Shown: positions 34,168 through 42,515 of the stretch, piece after piece
Layout of the letters: the number at the start of each line of letters is the position of its first letter
Numbering within the stretch: the stretch's first letter is position 1
Assembly: GCA_049614485.1 (NCBI GenBank)
Contig: JBMZDR010000013.1
Coordinates: 1-62,588 of the forward strand
Direction: 5' to 3'
From: GCA-2733415 sp049614485
Lineage (GTDB): Bacteria; Bacteroidota; Bacteroidia; Flavobacteriales; Flavobacteriaceae
DNA length: 62,588 bases
Made by a program: the position numbers and the translations under genes
Notes under the pieces: generated by a model
Told to the model about the DNA's origin: nothing
Seen by the model: the letters and a program-made list of their open reading frames with translations, nothing else
Database searches by the model: none

Positions 34168-34896
34168 ATGGAAGAAATAAAACTGACACGTATAAATAAA
34201 TTTCTAAGCGAGGCTGGCTATTGCTCACGTAGAGCAGCAGATAAACTTATTGACCAAGGTCGCGTTACCATAAATGGCGTAGTACCTGAAATGGGAACTA
34301 AAATAGCTCCTAATGATGAAGTTAGAGTTGATGGTAAACTAATTTCAGAATCGAAAGAGAAACCCGTATATCTTGCCTTTAACAAACCTATCGGTATTGT
34401 TTGTACAACAGACACTAAAGTTGAAAAAGACAACATTATAGACTACATCAACTACCCTACTAGAATATTCCCCATTGGGCGTTTAGACAAACCGAGTGAA
34501 GGTTTGATTTTTTTGACTAATGATGGTGATATCGTAAATAAAATATTGCGAGCACGAAACAATCACGAAAAAGAGTATCTAGTTACAGTTGACAAACCAA
34601 TTACAAAAGAGTTTATTCAAAAAATGAGTAATGGCGTTCCTATTTTGGACACGGTAACTCGTAATTGTCAAGTTGAACAAGTTAGCAAGTTTATATTTAA
34701 AATCATCCTTACTCAAGGTTTAAATAGGCAGATTAGACGCATGTGTGAATATTTAGAATACGAGGTCGTAAAACTTAAACGAGTGCGTATTATGAACATT
34801 TCTTTAGACATGCCCATAGGAAAATGGCGCGACTTAACACCTAAAGAACTTGAAGAAATAAACACTTTAGTTAGTGACTCTTCAAAAACGAATTAA
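34168..34896 (+). CDS. rluF: 23S rRNA pseudouridine(2604) synthase
   Basis: RluF makes pseudouridine 2604 in 23S rRNA. The 242-residue protein has an N-terminal S4 domain (LTRINKFLSEAGYCSRRAAD at residues 6-25) and a RsuA-like catalytic domain with PIGRLDKPSEGL, where the Asp is the nucleophile. Long runs match the E. coli RluF I remember, such as FLTNDGDIVNKILRA and LNRQIRRMCEYLEYEV, so RluF is preferred over RluB or RluE. It is the last plus-strand gene before the palindromic terminator at 34891-34939. Confidence 0.92.
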   Translation: MEEIKLTRINKFLSEAGYCSRRAADKLIDQGRVTINGVVPEMGTKIAPNDEVRVDGKLISESKEKPVYLAFNKPIGIVCTTDTKVEKDNIIDYINYPTRIFPIGRLDKPSEGLIFLTNDGDIVNKILRARNNHEKEYLVTVDKPITKEFIQKMSNGVPILDTVTRNCQVEQVSKFIFKIILTQGLNRQIRRMCEYLEYEVVKLKRVRIMNISLDMPIGKWRDLTPKELEEINTLVSDSSKTN

Positions 34897-34939
34897 TAAA
34901 AAAAGCTCCTTTCAATGAAAGGAGCTTTTTTTATTAATT
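34891..34939. terminator. Bidirectional terminator, perfect palindrome with one central base
   Basis: 24 bp arms at 34891-34914 and 34916-34939 are exact complements around A34915, with core AGCTCCTTTC and A/T runs outside. It serves the convergent rluF and folD and includes the rluF stop codon. Confidence 0.9.
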
Positions 34940-34948
34940 CTATTTAAT

Positions 34949-35833
34949 TTATGAATTTGCTCTGTGACGCTCTCTTGCTAACAATGTATTTTTTAACAAC
35001 ATTGCAATTGTCATTGGCCCAACTCCTCCAGGTACTGGTGTGATATGACTTGCTTTTTTAGAAACATTTTCAAAGTCTACATCACCTTTAATAACATAAC
35101 CTCTTTTTGCACTTTCATCTGGCACTCTAGAAATACCAACATCAATAATTACGGCATCATCTTTAACCATTTCAGCCTTTAAGAAATCTGGTATTCCTAA
35201 AGCCATAATAATAATATCAGCTTGGCTAATAATCTGTGTGATGTTTTTAGTATGACTATGTGTTAGCGTTACCGTAGAGTTTCCTGGCCAACCTTTACGC
35301 CCCATTAAAATACTCATTGGTCGTCCAACTATATGACTTCTACCAACTACAACTGTATGTTTTCCTTTGGTATCTACCTTATAACGTTCTAGCAACTCTA
35401 AAATACCAAATGGCGTAGCAGGGATAAACGTACTCATATCCAAAGCCATTTTTCCGAAATTGGCTGGATGGAACCCATCAACATCCTTATCAGGATTAAT
35501 TGCCATTAGTATTTTCTGATCATCAATTTGCTTTGGCAACGGTAACTGCACTATAAACCCATCAATGTCATCATTCTGATTTAACTCTTCAATTTTATCA
35601 AGTAACTCTACCTCACTTACTGTGTTTGGTAATTGCACTAAAGTAGATTCAAAACCTACTCTTTCGCAAGCTCGTACTTTACTACCAACATAAGTTAAAC
35701 TTGCACCATCACTACCAACAATTACTGCTGCTAAATGTGGCACCTTTTCACCGTTGTCTTTCATTTTTGACACCTCACGAGCTATCTCGTCTTTAATGTC
35801 ATTACTTGTTTTTTTACCGTCTAGTAAAATCAT
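34949..35833 (-). CDS. folD: Bifunctional methylenetetrahydrofolate dehydrogenase/cyclohydrolase
   Basis: FolD interconverts 5,10-methylene- and 10-formyl-tetrahydrofolate, supplying one-carbon units for purines and formyl-Met. The 294-residue length is typical. The catalytic lysine lies in YVGSKVRACERVG near residue 50, QLPLPKQID follows, and the C-terminal signature HITPVPGGVGPMTIAMLL is complete. Both domains are intact. It is on the minus strand after ffh but a terminator lies between, so it probably has its own promoter in the 35834-35904 region. Confidence 0.97.
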   Translation of the reverse strand: MILLDGKKTSNDIKDEIAREVSKMKDNGEKVPHLAAVIVGSDGASLTYVGSKVRACERVGFESTLVQLPNTVSEVELLDKIEELNQNDDIDGFIVQLPLPKQIDDQKILMAINPDKDVDGFHPANFGKMALDMSTFIPATPFGILELLERYKVDTKGKHTVVVGRSHIVGRPMSILMGRKGWPGNSTVTLTHSHTKNITQIISQADIIIMALGIPDFLKAEMVKDDAVIIDVGISRVPDESAKRGYVIKGDVDFENVSKKASHITPVPGGVGPMTIAMLLKNTLLARERHRANS

Positions 35834-35904
35834 TCTTTTTAATAATTTCTGTTACAGGTTGCTACTGCAACAATTTCTAATTGTGTTGTTCTACTCAATA
35901 TCAA

Positions 35905-35931
35905 TAAAAAAGCTGCCAATAAATTGGCAGC
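35905..35931 (-). terminator. Rho-independent terminator after ffh
   Basis: On the minus strand, arms GCTGCCAAT and ATTGGCAGC (35923-35931 and 35912-35920) are followed by a U-run. Confidence 0.85.
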
Positions 35932-35937
35932 GTTTTT

Positions 35938-37266
35938 CTATCTCATTCCTTTCATCATTTGCATCATTTTCTTTCCACCGCCACCTTGCATCATCTTCAT
36001 CATTTTGCTCATTTGGTTGAATTGTTTTAGCAACTGATTTACTTCTTGTACTGATCGCCCTGCTCCTTTAGCAATACGTTTTTTTCTATTTGCATTGATC
36101 ACAGAAGGCTTTGTTCTTTCTCCTGGTGTCATCGAATAAATAATAGCTTCAATATGCTTGAAAGCATCATCATCAATATCCATTCCTTTCATTGCTTTAG
36201 AAGCACCTGGAATCATGCCCATCAAGTCTTTCATATTACCCATTTTCTTAACCTGTTGTATTTGGCTTAAGAAATCGTCAAATCCGAATTGATTTTTAGC
36301 AATCTTCTTTTGTAACTTTCTAGCTTCTTCCTCATCAAACTGCTCTTGTGCGCGTTCAACTAAAGATACAACATCTCCCATTCCTAGAATACGATCTGCC
36401 ATACGAGAAGGATGGAACACATCAATTGCTTCCATTTTCTCACCAGTACCAATAAATTTAATTGGCTTATTAACTACTGATTTAATTGAAATTGCAGCTC
36501 CACCACGCGTGTCACCATCTAACTTCGTTAATATAACTCCATCAAAATTTAAAACATCATTAAAAGACTTTGCTGTATTGACAGCATCTTGTCCTGTCAT
36601 AGAATCAACTACAAACAATGTCTCTTGAGGCTGAATTGCTTTATGAATATTAGAAATTTCCGTCATCATAGCTTCATCAACAGCTAAACGACCCGCAGTA
36701 TCAATAATCACTACATTATGTCCGTTTGCTTTTGCATGAGCAATACCTGCTTGAGCAATAGCAACTGGATCTGTATTTCCTTTATCAGAAAACACATCTA
36801 CCTTAATTTGCTCACCAACTACATGTAATTGATCAACTGCTGCTGGACGATACACATCACACGCAACTAATAAAGGTTGCTTTGATTTTTTACTTTTTAG
36901 AAAGTTTGCTAATTTACCTGAAAACGTAGTTTTTCCAGATCCTTGTAAACCAGACATTAAAATTACAGTTGGCGCTCCTGACAAGTTTAACCCTTCAGTT
37001 TCTCCACCCATTAATTCTGTTAATTCATCCTTAACCAACTTGACCATTAATTGGCCAGGTTGTAAGGTTGTTAAAACATCAGCTCCAATAGCTTTTTCTT
37101 TAACTCGCTTTGTGAATTCTTTTGCTATTTTAAAATTGACATCGGCGTCTAATAATGCTCTACGAACTTCTTTTAAAGTTTCTGCAACATTAACCTCAGT
37201 AATGCTTCCATGCCCTTTAAGAACATGTAAGGCTTTATCTAACTTTTCACTTAAATTATTAAACAT
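35938..37266 (-). CDS. ffh: Signal recognition particle GTPase Ffh
   Basis: Ffh binds signal sequences of nascent chains with 4.5S RNA and, with FtsY, targets them to SecYEG. The 442-residue protein has an N domain, a G domain with GLQGSGKT at residues 106-113 plus DTAGR and TKLDGD blocks, and an M domain rich in Met (MSKMMKMMQ, KKMMQMMKGMR). It is complete. The minus-strand -7 box is at 37314-37321. The 4.5S RNA gene was not found in this window. Confidence 0.97.
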   Translation of the reverse strand: MFNNLSEKLDKALHVLKGHGSITEVNVAETLKEVRRALLDADVNFKIAKEFTKRVKEKAIGADVLTTLQPGQLMVKLVKDELTELMGGETEGLNLSGAPTVILMSGLQGSGKTTFSGKLANFLKSKKSKQPLLVACDVYRPAAVDQLHVVGEQIKVDVFSDKGNTDPVAIAQAGIAHAKANGHNVVIIDTAGRLAVDEAMMTEISNIHKAIQPQETLFVVDSMTGQDAVNTAKSFNDVLNFDGVILTKLDGDTRGGAAISIKSVVNKPIKFIGTGEKMEAIDVFHPSRMADRILGMGDVVSLVERAQEQFDEEEARKLQKKIAKNQFGFDDFLSQIQQVKKMGNMKDLMGMIPGASKAMKGMDIDDDAFKHIEAIIYSMTPGERTKPSVINANRKKRIAKGAGRSVQEVNQLLKQFNQMSKMMKMMQGGGGKKMMQMMKGMR

Positions 37267-37313
37267 ATATCAATAGTGTATTAATCAAACAGCTCTCATT
37301 AATTTGAGAAATG

Positions 37314-37321
37314 CAAAATTA
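37314..37321 (-). promoter_or_regulatory. Bacteroidota -7 box (TAATTTTG) for ffh
   Basis: On the minus strand TAATTTTG matches TAnnTTTG, 47 bp before the ATG at 37266. Confidence 0.5.
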
Positions 37322-37401
37322 CATAAAATGCAGTGAGTTACAAAAGTTATTATAAGAAGAATAGCGTCTGTTTATAAAAATAATCGCTTAGATAAACTCA
37401 T

Positions 37402-37747
37402 TTATTTGAATTGTTTACATACATCAAAATTTATTAAAATGTCATCTTCACGTTTTATTTCATCTTGCTTTAACATTACAAAGCCTCTTTTCACAAATAA
37501 TGGCAACGCAAAACACTAACATAAGATTTACCCTGCGACCATTAGATCACTAAACTAACTGCCTATCACCAATTAATAATGATACCCCCTTAACCTGAAT
37601 GCAAGCGCAACGCTAACACTTGGCAGATATTATTGTAATCTCTAACTGCTTGTCATTTAATTTGAATTCAGAATTCTCAATATTCCGCGCTGCAAATGAT
37701 CAAGCATCAATTTCTAGAGAAGAATAATCTTTAGCATTGGTATACAT
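37402..37747 (-). pseudogene. Decayed C-terminal remnant of a GNAT acetyltransferase
   Basis: This lies in the only long gene-less stretch (37267-37819). On the minus strand, 37506-37402 encodes LPLFVKRGFVMLKQDEIKRE and a short tail to a stop, the usual end of a GNAT domain. In another frame, 37747 down to about 37700 encodes TNAKDYSSLEIDA then a stop, the usual strand just before that end. Between them are about 190 bp with several stops in all frames. No start, promoter or N-terminal two thirds remain. Two short related blocks with CGCAA and CTAAC cores (37502-37520 and 37606-37619) flank the insert. The rest of the gap shows nothing I can assign, apart from the ffh promoter and the argS terminator. 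Confidence 0.55.
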
Positions 37748-37752
37748 GATGG

Positions 37753-37789
37753 TAAAAAAATTGCCTGATTTAATTTAAATCAGGCAATT
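37753..37789 (-). terminator. Rho-independent terminator after argS
   Basis: 14 bp arms at 37759-37772 and 37776-37789 with a three-base loop; on the minus strand a U-run follows (37760-37753). Confidence 0.85.
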
Positions 37790-37819
37790 GTAAATTTCTT
37801 AATATGATATTTAAGGTTC

Positions 37820-39589
37820 TTACATTCTTTCTGGAACAGTAATCCCCATAAGTCCGAATGCCGATTTTATCACATTCCCAACGGTTTGAGACAGCTGGAC
37901 TCTGAATATTTTTTCATCTTCATTATCCGCTCCAAAAATTGATACATTTTGAAAGAATGAATTGTATGCTTTTACCAAATCGTATGTGTAATTTGCTATT
38001 AACGCTGGGCTTTGGTTAGCTGCTGCCAATTGAATTGTTTCTGGAAACAACATGATTTGCTTGATGACTTCTTTTTCTTTTTCATGAAGAGATACAGTTA
38101 CTTCTGAAGACAAATCGAAATCGGCTTTTCTTAAAATCGCTTGAATTCTAGCATACGTGTATTGTATGAAAGGCCCTGTATTTCCTTGAAAATCTACCGA
38201 AGCAGCCGGGTCAAACAAAATACGTTTTTTAGGGTCTACCTTTAATATAAAATACTTTAAAGCCCCTAAGCCAATTGTTTTATACACATCTTCCTTTTGA
38301 GCTTCAGAATACCCATCAAGCTTTCCTAATTCTTCAGAAATTTCTTTAGATGTGCCAATCATTTCTTGCATTAAATCATCAGCATCAACAACAGTACCTT
38401 CTCTACTCTTCATTTTCCCAGAAGGTAAATCAACCATACCGTAACTTAAATGGTGTAAGTTATCAGCCCAAGAATAGCCTAATTTCTTTAAAATTAAAAA
38501 CAGCACTTTAAAGTGGTAATCTTGCTCATTACCAACGGTATAAATCATCCCTGAAACATCAGGATTATCTTTAATACGTTGTATTGCGGTACCGATATCT
38601 TGTGTCATGTAAACGGCAGTTCCATCTGAACGTAGCACTAATTTTTCATCAAGACCTTCATCAGTCAAATCACACCAAACCGAACCGTCTTCTTTTTTAA
38701 AGAACACGCCACTTTCTAAGCCTTCAGTGATATTATCTTTTCCTAATAAATAAGTATTACTTTCATAATAATAAGAATCAAAATCAACTCCAATGTTTTT
38801 ATAAGTCACTTCAAAACCATCATAAACCCATTGATTCATTTTTTTCCAAAGCGCTATAACAGTTTCATCACCTGACTCCCATTTACGCAACATGTCTTGC
38901 GCTTCAAGAATTAATGGCGCTTGTTTTTTAGCCTCTTCTTCTGAAAGTCCATTATCAACTAAAGCACTAATTTCTTTTTTGTACTCTTGATCAAACTTCA
39001 CATAATAGTTACCTACCAACTTATCGCCTTTTAAACCTGTAGACTCTGGCGTTTCTCCATTACCAAATTTTTCCCAAGCCAACATACTTTTACAAATATG
39101 TATTCCTCTATCATTAATCACTTGAGTTTTATATACTTTCTTTCCTGACGCTTTAATGATTTCTGCAACAGAATATCCTAACAACACGTTTCTAACATGC
39201 CCTAAATGCAAAGGTTTGTTTGTGTTTGGTGAAGAATATTCTACCATTACAGCATCGTTACCTGGGGAAACAAATCCGTATTTATCTTGAGTTTTAACAG
39301 CATTAAAAACACCTAAGTAATATTGCTCAGAAATAACGACATTCAAAAACCCTTTAACCACGTTGAACGCTTCTACCTCTTTAACATTATCTACAAGGTA
39401 TTGCCCCAATGACTCCCCAATTTGAACTGGGTTACCTTTCACAACCCTCAACATAGGGAATACTACAACGGTAATATCTCCTTCAAACTCTTTACGAGTT
39501 GCTTGAAATTCTACGCTTGGTAATTCTAGATTGTAAATTGCTTTGAAAGCTTCCTTTACTTGTAATGAAAGTGTGTCTTGAATAGTCAT
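37820..39589 (-). CDS. argS: Arginyl-tRNA synthetase
   Basis: This class I synthetase charges tRNA-Arg. The 589-residue protein has the N-terminal Add-1 domain, the HIGH-type motif HLGH at residues 128-131 (PNTNKPLHLGHVRN), and a C-terminal DALR anticodon-binding domain. The KMSKS motif is not canonical; the place is taken by GKMKSREGTVV, as is common for ArgRS. It is monocistronic with its own terminator and a -7 box at 39610-39617. Confidence 0.97.
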   Translation of the reverse strand: MTIQDTLSLQVKEAFKAIYNLELPSVEFQATRKEFEGDITVVVFPMLRVVKGNPVQIGESLGQYLVDNVKEVEAFNVVKGFLNVVISEQYYLGVFNAVKTQDKYGFVSPGNDAVMVEYSSPNTNKPLHLGHVRNVLLGYSVAEIIKASGKKVYKTQVINDRGIHICKSMLAWEKFGNGETPESTGLKGDKLVGNYYVKFDQEYKKEISALVDNGLSEEEAKKQAPLILEAQDMLRKWESGDETVIALWKKMNQWVYDGFEVTYKNIGVDFDSYYYESNTYLLGKDNITEGLESGVFFKKEDGSVWCDLTDEGLDEKLVLRSDGTAVYMTQDIGTAIQRIKDNPDVSGMIYTVGNEQDYHFKVLFLILKKLGYSWADNLHHLSYGMVDLPSGKMKSREGTVVDADDLMQEMIGTSKEISEELGKLDGYSEAQKEDVYKTIGLGALKYFILKVDPKKRILFDPAASVDFQGNTGPFIQYTYARIQAILRKADFDLSSEVTVSLHEKEKEVIKQIMLFPETIQLAAANQSPALIANYTYDLVKAYNSFFQNVSIFGADNEDEKIFRVQLSQTVGNVIKSAFGLMGITVPERM

Positions 39590-39609
39590 TGCTTCTTTTT
39601 TGTAAGCTG

Positions 39610-39617
39610 CAAAGATA
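39610..39617 (-). promoter_or_regulatory. Bacteroidota -7 box (TATCTTTG) for argS
   Basis: On the minus strand TATCTTTG matches TAnnTTTG, 20 bp before the ATG at 39589. Confidence 0.55.
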
Positions 39618-39850
39618 ACTAACTCATTTTGGAAACAAATAATAATTCTACATTAACAATTATTCTTTTTTAACATACTTAAGTCTTTACACTTTAACCA
39701 ATGACTAAATGATGTTTTAATCAGCATTCACCATCAAATAAGGTTATTTAATCTAAAAAAAAGGTATTTAGTCGATAATTGAAAACATATATTAAACACA
39801 GTTTAGTTAATCGAATAGTATTTCATTCTTTTGACAAAAAATTAAAAACA

Positions 39851-40477
39851 GTGGAATTATTTTTATACATATTCGGAGCCCTCTTCTCGGTTATGAATCC
39901 ATTAGGGACGGTACCAATTTTTGTAAGTTTAACTGAAGGAGAAACAAAAAGATACATCAATAAAACCTCTTTATTGGCCAGTATTAATGTGTTTGTTATT
40001 CTTGTCATATCTTTTTTTATAGGGAAATATGTCTTGGCATTTTTTGGCATCAGCTTAAATGCTTTAAAAGTTGCAGGAGGTTTGGTTATCGCTTCTTCTG
40101 GTTTTGCGCTTTTAAAAGGGGAGTTTTCAAAAAATAGAGGTATGAACAAAGAGCACAAGAAAGCTGCACATGAACGCGAGCGTATTTCTTTAACACCATT
40201 AGCCATCCCTATGATGGCTGGACCTGGATCTATTTCACTACTAATTAGTTTAAACGAAGGGTTTAACAGTTCTTGCCAAATACTAACAACGCTATTAGCT
40301 GTATTTATAGTGTGCATTATATGTTATATCATGCTACGAAGCTCACAGTATATCGTTAGAGTTTTAGGTGCAAACGGGATAAATTCAATTTCCCGAATTA
40401 TTGGTTTTATCGTAATCGCATTAGGAATTGAATATTTCTGGGCTGGTTTATCAGAATTTATAAAAACCGTAATTTAA
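39851..40477 (+). CDS. MarC family integral membrane protein
   Basis: The protein of 208 residues (from GTG at 39851) has six hydrophobic segments and the MarC marks: LFSVMNPLGTVPIFVSLT near the start and LTPLAIPMMAGPGSIS near residue 115. MarC proteins are inner-membrane proteins of unknown transport function; the old link to multidrug resistance has been withdrawn. A TTG at 39779 would add 24 residues that do not resemble the family, so GTG is preferred; this start is uncertain. It ends before a bidirectional terminator shared with the CtlX-like gene. Confidence 0.85.
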   Translation: MELFLYIFGALFSVMNPLGTVPIFVSLTEGETKRYINKTSLLASINVFVILVISFFIGKYVLAFFGISLNALKVAGGLVIASSGFALLKGEFSKNRGMNKEHKKAAHERERISLTPLAIPMMAGPGSISLLISLNEGFNSSCQILTTLLAVFIVCIICYIMLRSSQYIVRVLGANGINSISRIIGFIVIALGIEYFWAGLSEFIKTVI

Positions 40478-40499
40478 CATCTCATTAAAAAAATCTAAA

Positions 40500-40532
40500 A
40501 AAAAGCATCAAGGTTACTTGATGCTTTTTTTA
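40500..40532. terminator. Bidirectional terminator between the marC-like and ctlX-like genes
   Basis: Arms GCATCAAG at 40505-40512 and CTTGATGC at 40517-40524, tetraloop GTTA, A-run before and T-run after. Confidence 0.88.
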
Positions 40533-40534
40533 AA

Positions 40535-41482
40535 TTAAACGCTCTGTTGTTCTTTTGGCAAGAACACTTCGGCCATCATGCATCTTGCACTACCGCCTCC
40601 ACAAGCTTCAATGGTATCTAAACTACTACTAAGTATCTCACAATGTTTTTCAATTGCGTTAATCTGTTTTGAATTTAATGACCTATATGCTGATTCACTC
40701 ATTACAAGATATAATTTACCTGCATTATCATTTAATTGCAACATGTTGCCTGCAAAACTATTGACTTGATTTTCTGAAATTACAATAATTTCTTTCCCAT
40801 CTTCTCGCAATTGCTTTGCAAGGTTTTTACGCTCCTTTTTATCATCAATTGCATCTAAACATACTACTGCAAAAGTTTCAGCCAAACACATCATTACATT
40901 AGTATGGTATATCGCTACACGCTTTTCATTGACAGTTTGGTTTGCAGTAAACACAACTGGTGAATATTCAAAATCTTCGCAAAACTCTATAAATAGGCTT
41001 TCATCTGCTCTGGGTGACACAGCACAATATGCTTTTCTGTTTTCACGGTCTAATAACAAACTTCCTGTACCCTCTAAAAAAACATCTTCGTCTTCAGCCT
41101 CAGTATAATCAACAACGTCGTTAACTTTAAACCCTTGTTCTTCTAATGCAACTAAAACATCCTCACGTCTTTCCAGTCGTCTGTTTTCAGCGAACATCGG
41201 ATAAATTGCTACTGTTCCGTTTTCATGAAATGAAATCCAATTGTTTGGAAAAATAGAATCTGGTGTATCAAACTCTTTAGTATCATCAACTACTACTACA
41301 TTAATTCCTTTTACACGCAGTTTCTCAACAAAAGCATCAAATTCCTGTTGCGCCTTTGTATTTACGGTTTCAGATGACACGTTGTCAATTACTTTTTGGT
41401 AGTAATTATTAATCTTAGTTTGCTCATTCATCCTAAAATTTATTGGACGAATCATCAAAACTGTATTAGTAGTTTGATTCAA
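40535..41482 (-). CDS. ctlX: Guanidino-group hydrolase, CtlX-like (citrulline ureidase)
   Basis: The 315-residue protein belongs to the pentein superfamily of guanidine-modifying enzymes (arginine deiminase, dimethylargininase, amidinotransferase). The likely catalytic residues are His193 in YHTNVMM and Cys301 in GGGSARCMMAE; the substrate-binding FPNNWISFH is near residue 79. The closest named relative I recall is CtlX of Francisella, which splits citrulline to ornithine. Arginase lies two bases upstream on the same strand, and both would end at ornithine, so that reading is favoured; arginine deiminase-like activity is the alternative. Confidence 0.82.
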   Translation of the reverse strand: MNQTTNTVLMIRPINFRMNEQTKINNYYQKVIDNVSSETVNTKAQQEFDAFVEKLRVKGINVVVVDDTKEFDTPDSIFPNNWISFHENGTVAIYPMFAENRRLERREDVLVALEEQGFKVNDVVDYTEAEDEDVFLEGTGSLLLDRENRKAYCAVSPRADESLFIEFCEDFEYSPVVFTANQTVNEKRVAIYHTNVMMCLAETFAVVCLDAIDDKKERKNLAKQLREDGKEIIVISENQVNSFAGNMLQLNDNAGKLYLVMSESAYRSLNSKQINAIEKHCEILSSSLDTIEACGGGSARCMMAEVFLPKEQQSV

Positions 41483-41484
41483 AA

Positions 41485-42444
41485 TTAAAGCGTGTTTTTT
41501 AATGTTTTTGTAACAGCATCTAACACTTCAAAAGCCGTTTCAGCCATTTTATTTCCTTTAAAATCTAACAATGGGTTAACTTCAACAAATTCAACCGAAG
41601 CTATTTTTTTAGATGCAATTAATTGGTTTAGTATTTCAATAATTTCATATTGATCAAACCCTTTAGGTACAGGTGTACCAGTACCATATGAAATCATATC
41701 ACAATCCATACTATCAACATCAAAAGAAATATAAATCATGTCACAATCAGCCAGACTTGCAAGGGCTTCATTTACACAAACCTCTAAACCTCTATAACGC
41801 ACCTCATGCACCATATAGTTCTTAATACCTAGTTCTTCAATTTGCCTATCTTCTGGCTCTTCAGTATCTCTTACCCCAAAATAAACCACATCACTCGCTA
41901 ACACCTTTGCTCCAGTACAACCAATATTTTTCATACCAGTCCAATACTTAACAGTTTCTTCTGGTACGTTATTAATTTTACAAGCCATATTGTCTTCAGA
42001 CAATGCTGCTGCTAAAGGCATACCATGAATATTACCTGAAGGGGATGTGTAAGGAGAATGTATATCTGCATGTGCATCAATCCAAACCACACCTAATCGT
42101 TTATCTGGATTTGCTGCTTTAATACCAGAAATAGTTCCTAATGCTGATGAATGATCTCCAGATAAAACTAACGGAAATTTCTCATCTTCCAGATTTCTCT
42201 GCACAGCATCACTTAAACGGGTACATTGCTCAAAAACACTTTTTATACGTTTAGCGAATGAATTATTAACTTTGTTGTATATCGATTCATTTTCAGTTTC
42301 TAAATCTTCATGTTCAAACTGATTAAAATAATCATTACGCTGATTGATTGCTGCTATTTCAATAGCGTCAACACCCATATCTGACCCACGTGTCCCGGCA
42401 CCGATATCAGACCTATTCTTAATTATTTTTATTGCTTTTCCCAT
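41485..42444 (-). CDS. rocF: Arginase
   Basis: Arginase hydrolyses arginine to ornithine and urea. The 319-residue protein has the manganese ligands of the ureohydrolase fold: LSGDHSSALG, WIDAHADIHSP and SFDVDSMDCD. The ATG at 42444 (MGKAIKIIKNRSD) is chosen, because an in-frame ATG at 42489 would put the gltA terminator inside the gene. It is two bases ahead of the CtlX-like gene, so the two form one unit. No urease or ornithine enzymes are in the window. Agmatinase is the nearest alternative; the sequence around SGNIHGMPLAA favours arginase. Confidence 0.88.
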   Translation of the reverse strand: MGKAIKIIKNRSDIGAGTRGSDMGVDAIEIAAINQRNDYFNQFEHEDLETENESIYNKVNNSFAKRIKSVFEQCTRLSDAVQRNLEDEKFPLVLSGDHSSALGTISGIKAANPDKRLGVVWIDAHADIHSPYTSPSGNIHGMPLAAALSEDNMACKINNVPEETVKYWTGMKNIGCTGAKVLASDVVYFGVRDTEEPEDRQIEELGIKNYMVHEVRYRGLEVCVNEALASLADCDMIYISFDVDSMDCDMISYGTGTPVPKGFDQYEIIEILNQLIASKKIASVEFVEVNPLLDFKGNKMAETAFEVLDAVTKTLKNTL

Positions 42445-42461
42445 AGTATTATCAAATGCTA

Positions 42462-42496
42462 AAAAAGCGTGAACACCAAGGTATATCACGCTTTTT
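42462..42496 (-). terminator. Rho-independent terminator after gltA
   Basis: Arms AAAAAGCGTGA at 42462-42472 and its complement at 42486-42496; on the minus strand the second arm runs into a T-run. Confidence 0.85.
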
Positions 42497-42515
42497 ATTA
42501 ATTAATTATTATATT

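Noticed and set aside
37500..37640. Possible integron attC site in the ffh-argS spacer
   Set aside because: The core sites do not match RYYYAAC and GTTRRRY, and no integrase or cassette is near. Only the likeness to a Vibrio repeat end remains, which is kept as a weak note in the findings.
39779..39850. Longer N-terminus of the MarC protein from TTG at 39779
   Set aside because: The 24 added residues are not like the family, and the GTG at 39851 gives a normal MarC start; some doubt remains.
42445..42489. Longer N-terminus of arginase from ATG at 42489
   Set aside because: It would place the gltA terminator hairpin (42462-42496) inside the coding region, and MGKAIKIIKNRSD is the typical start.
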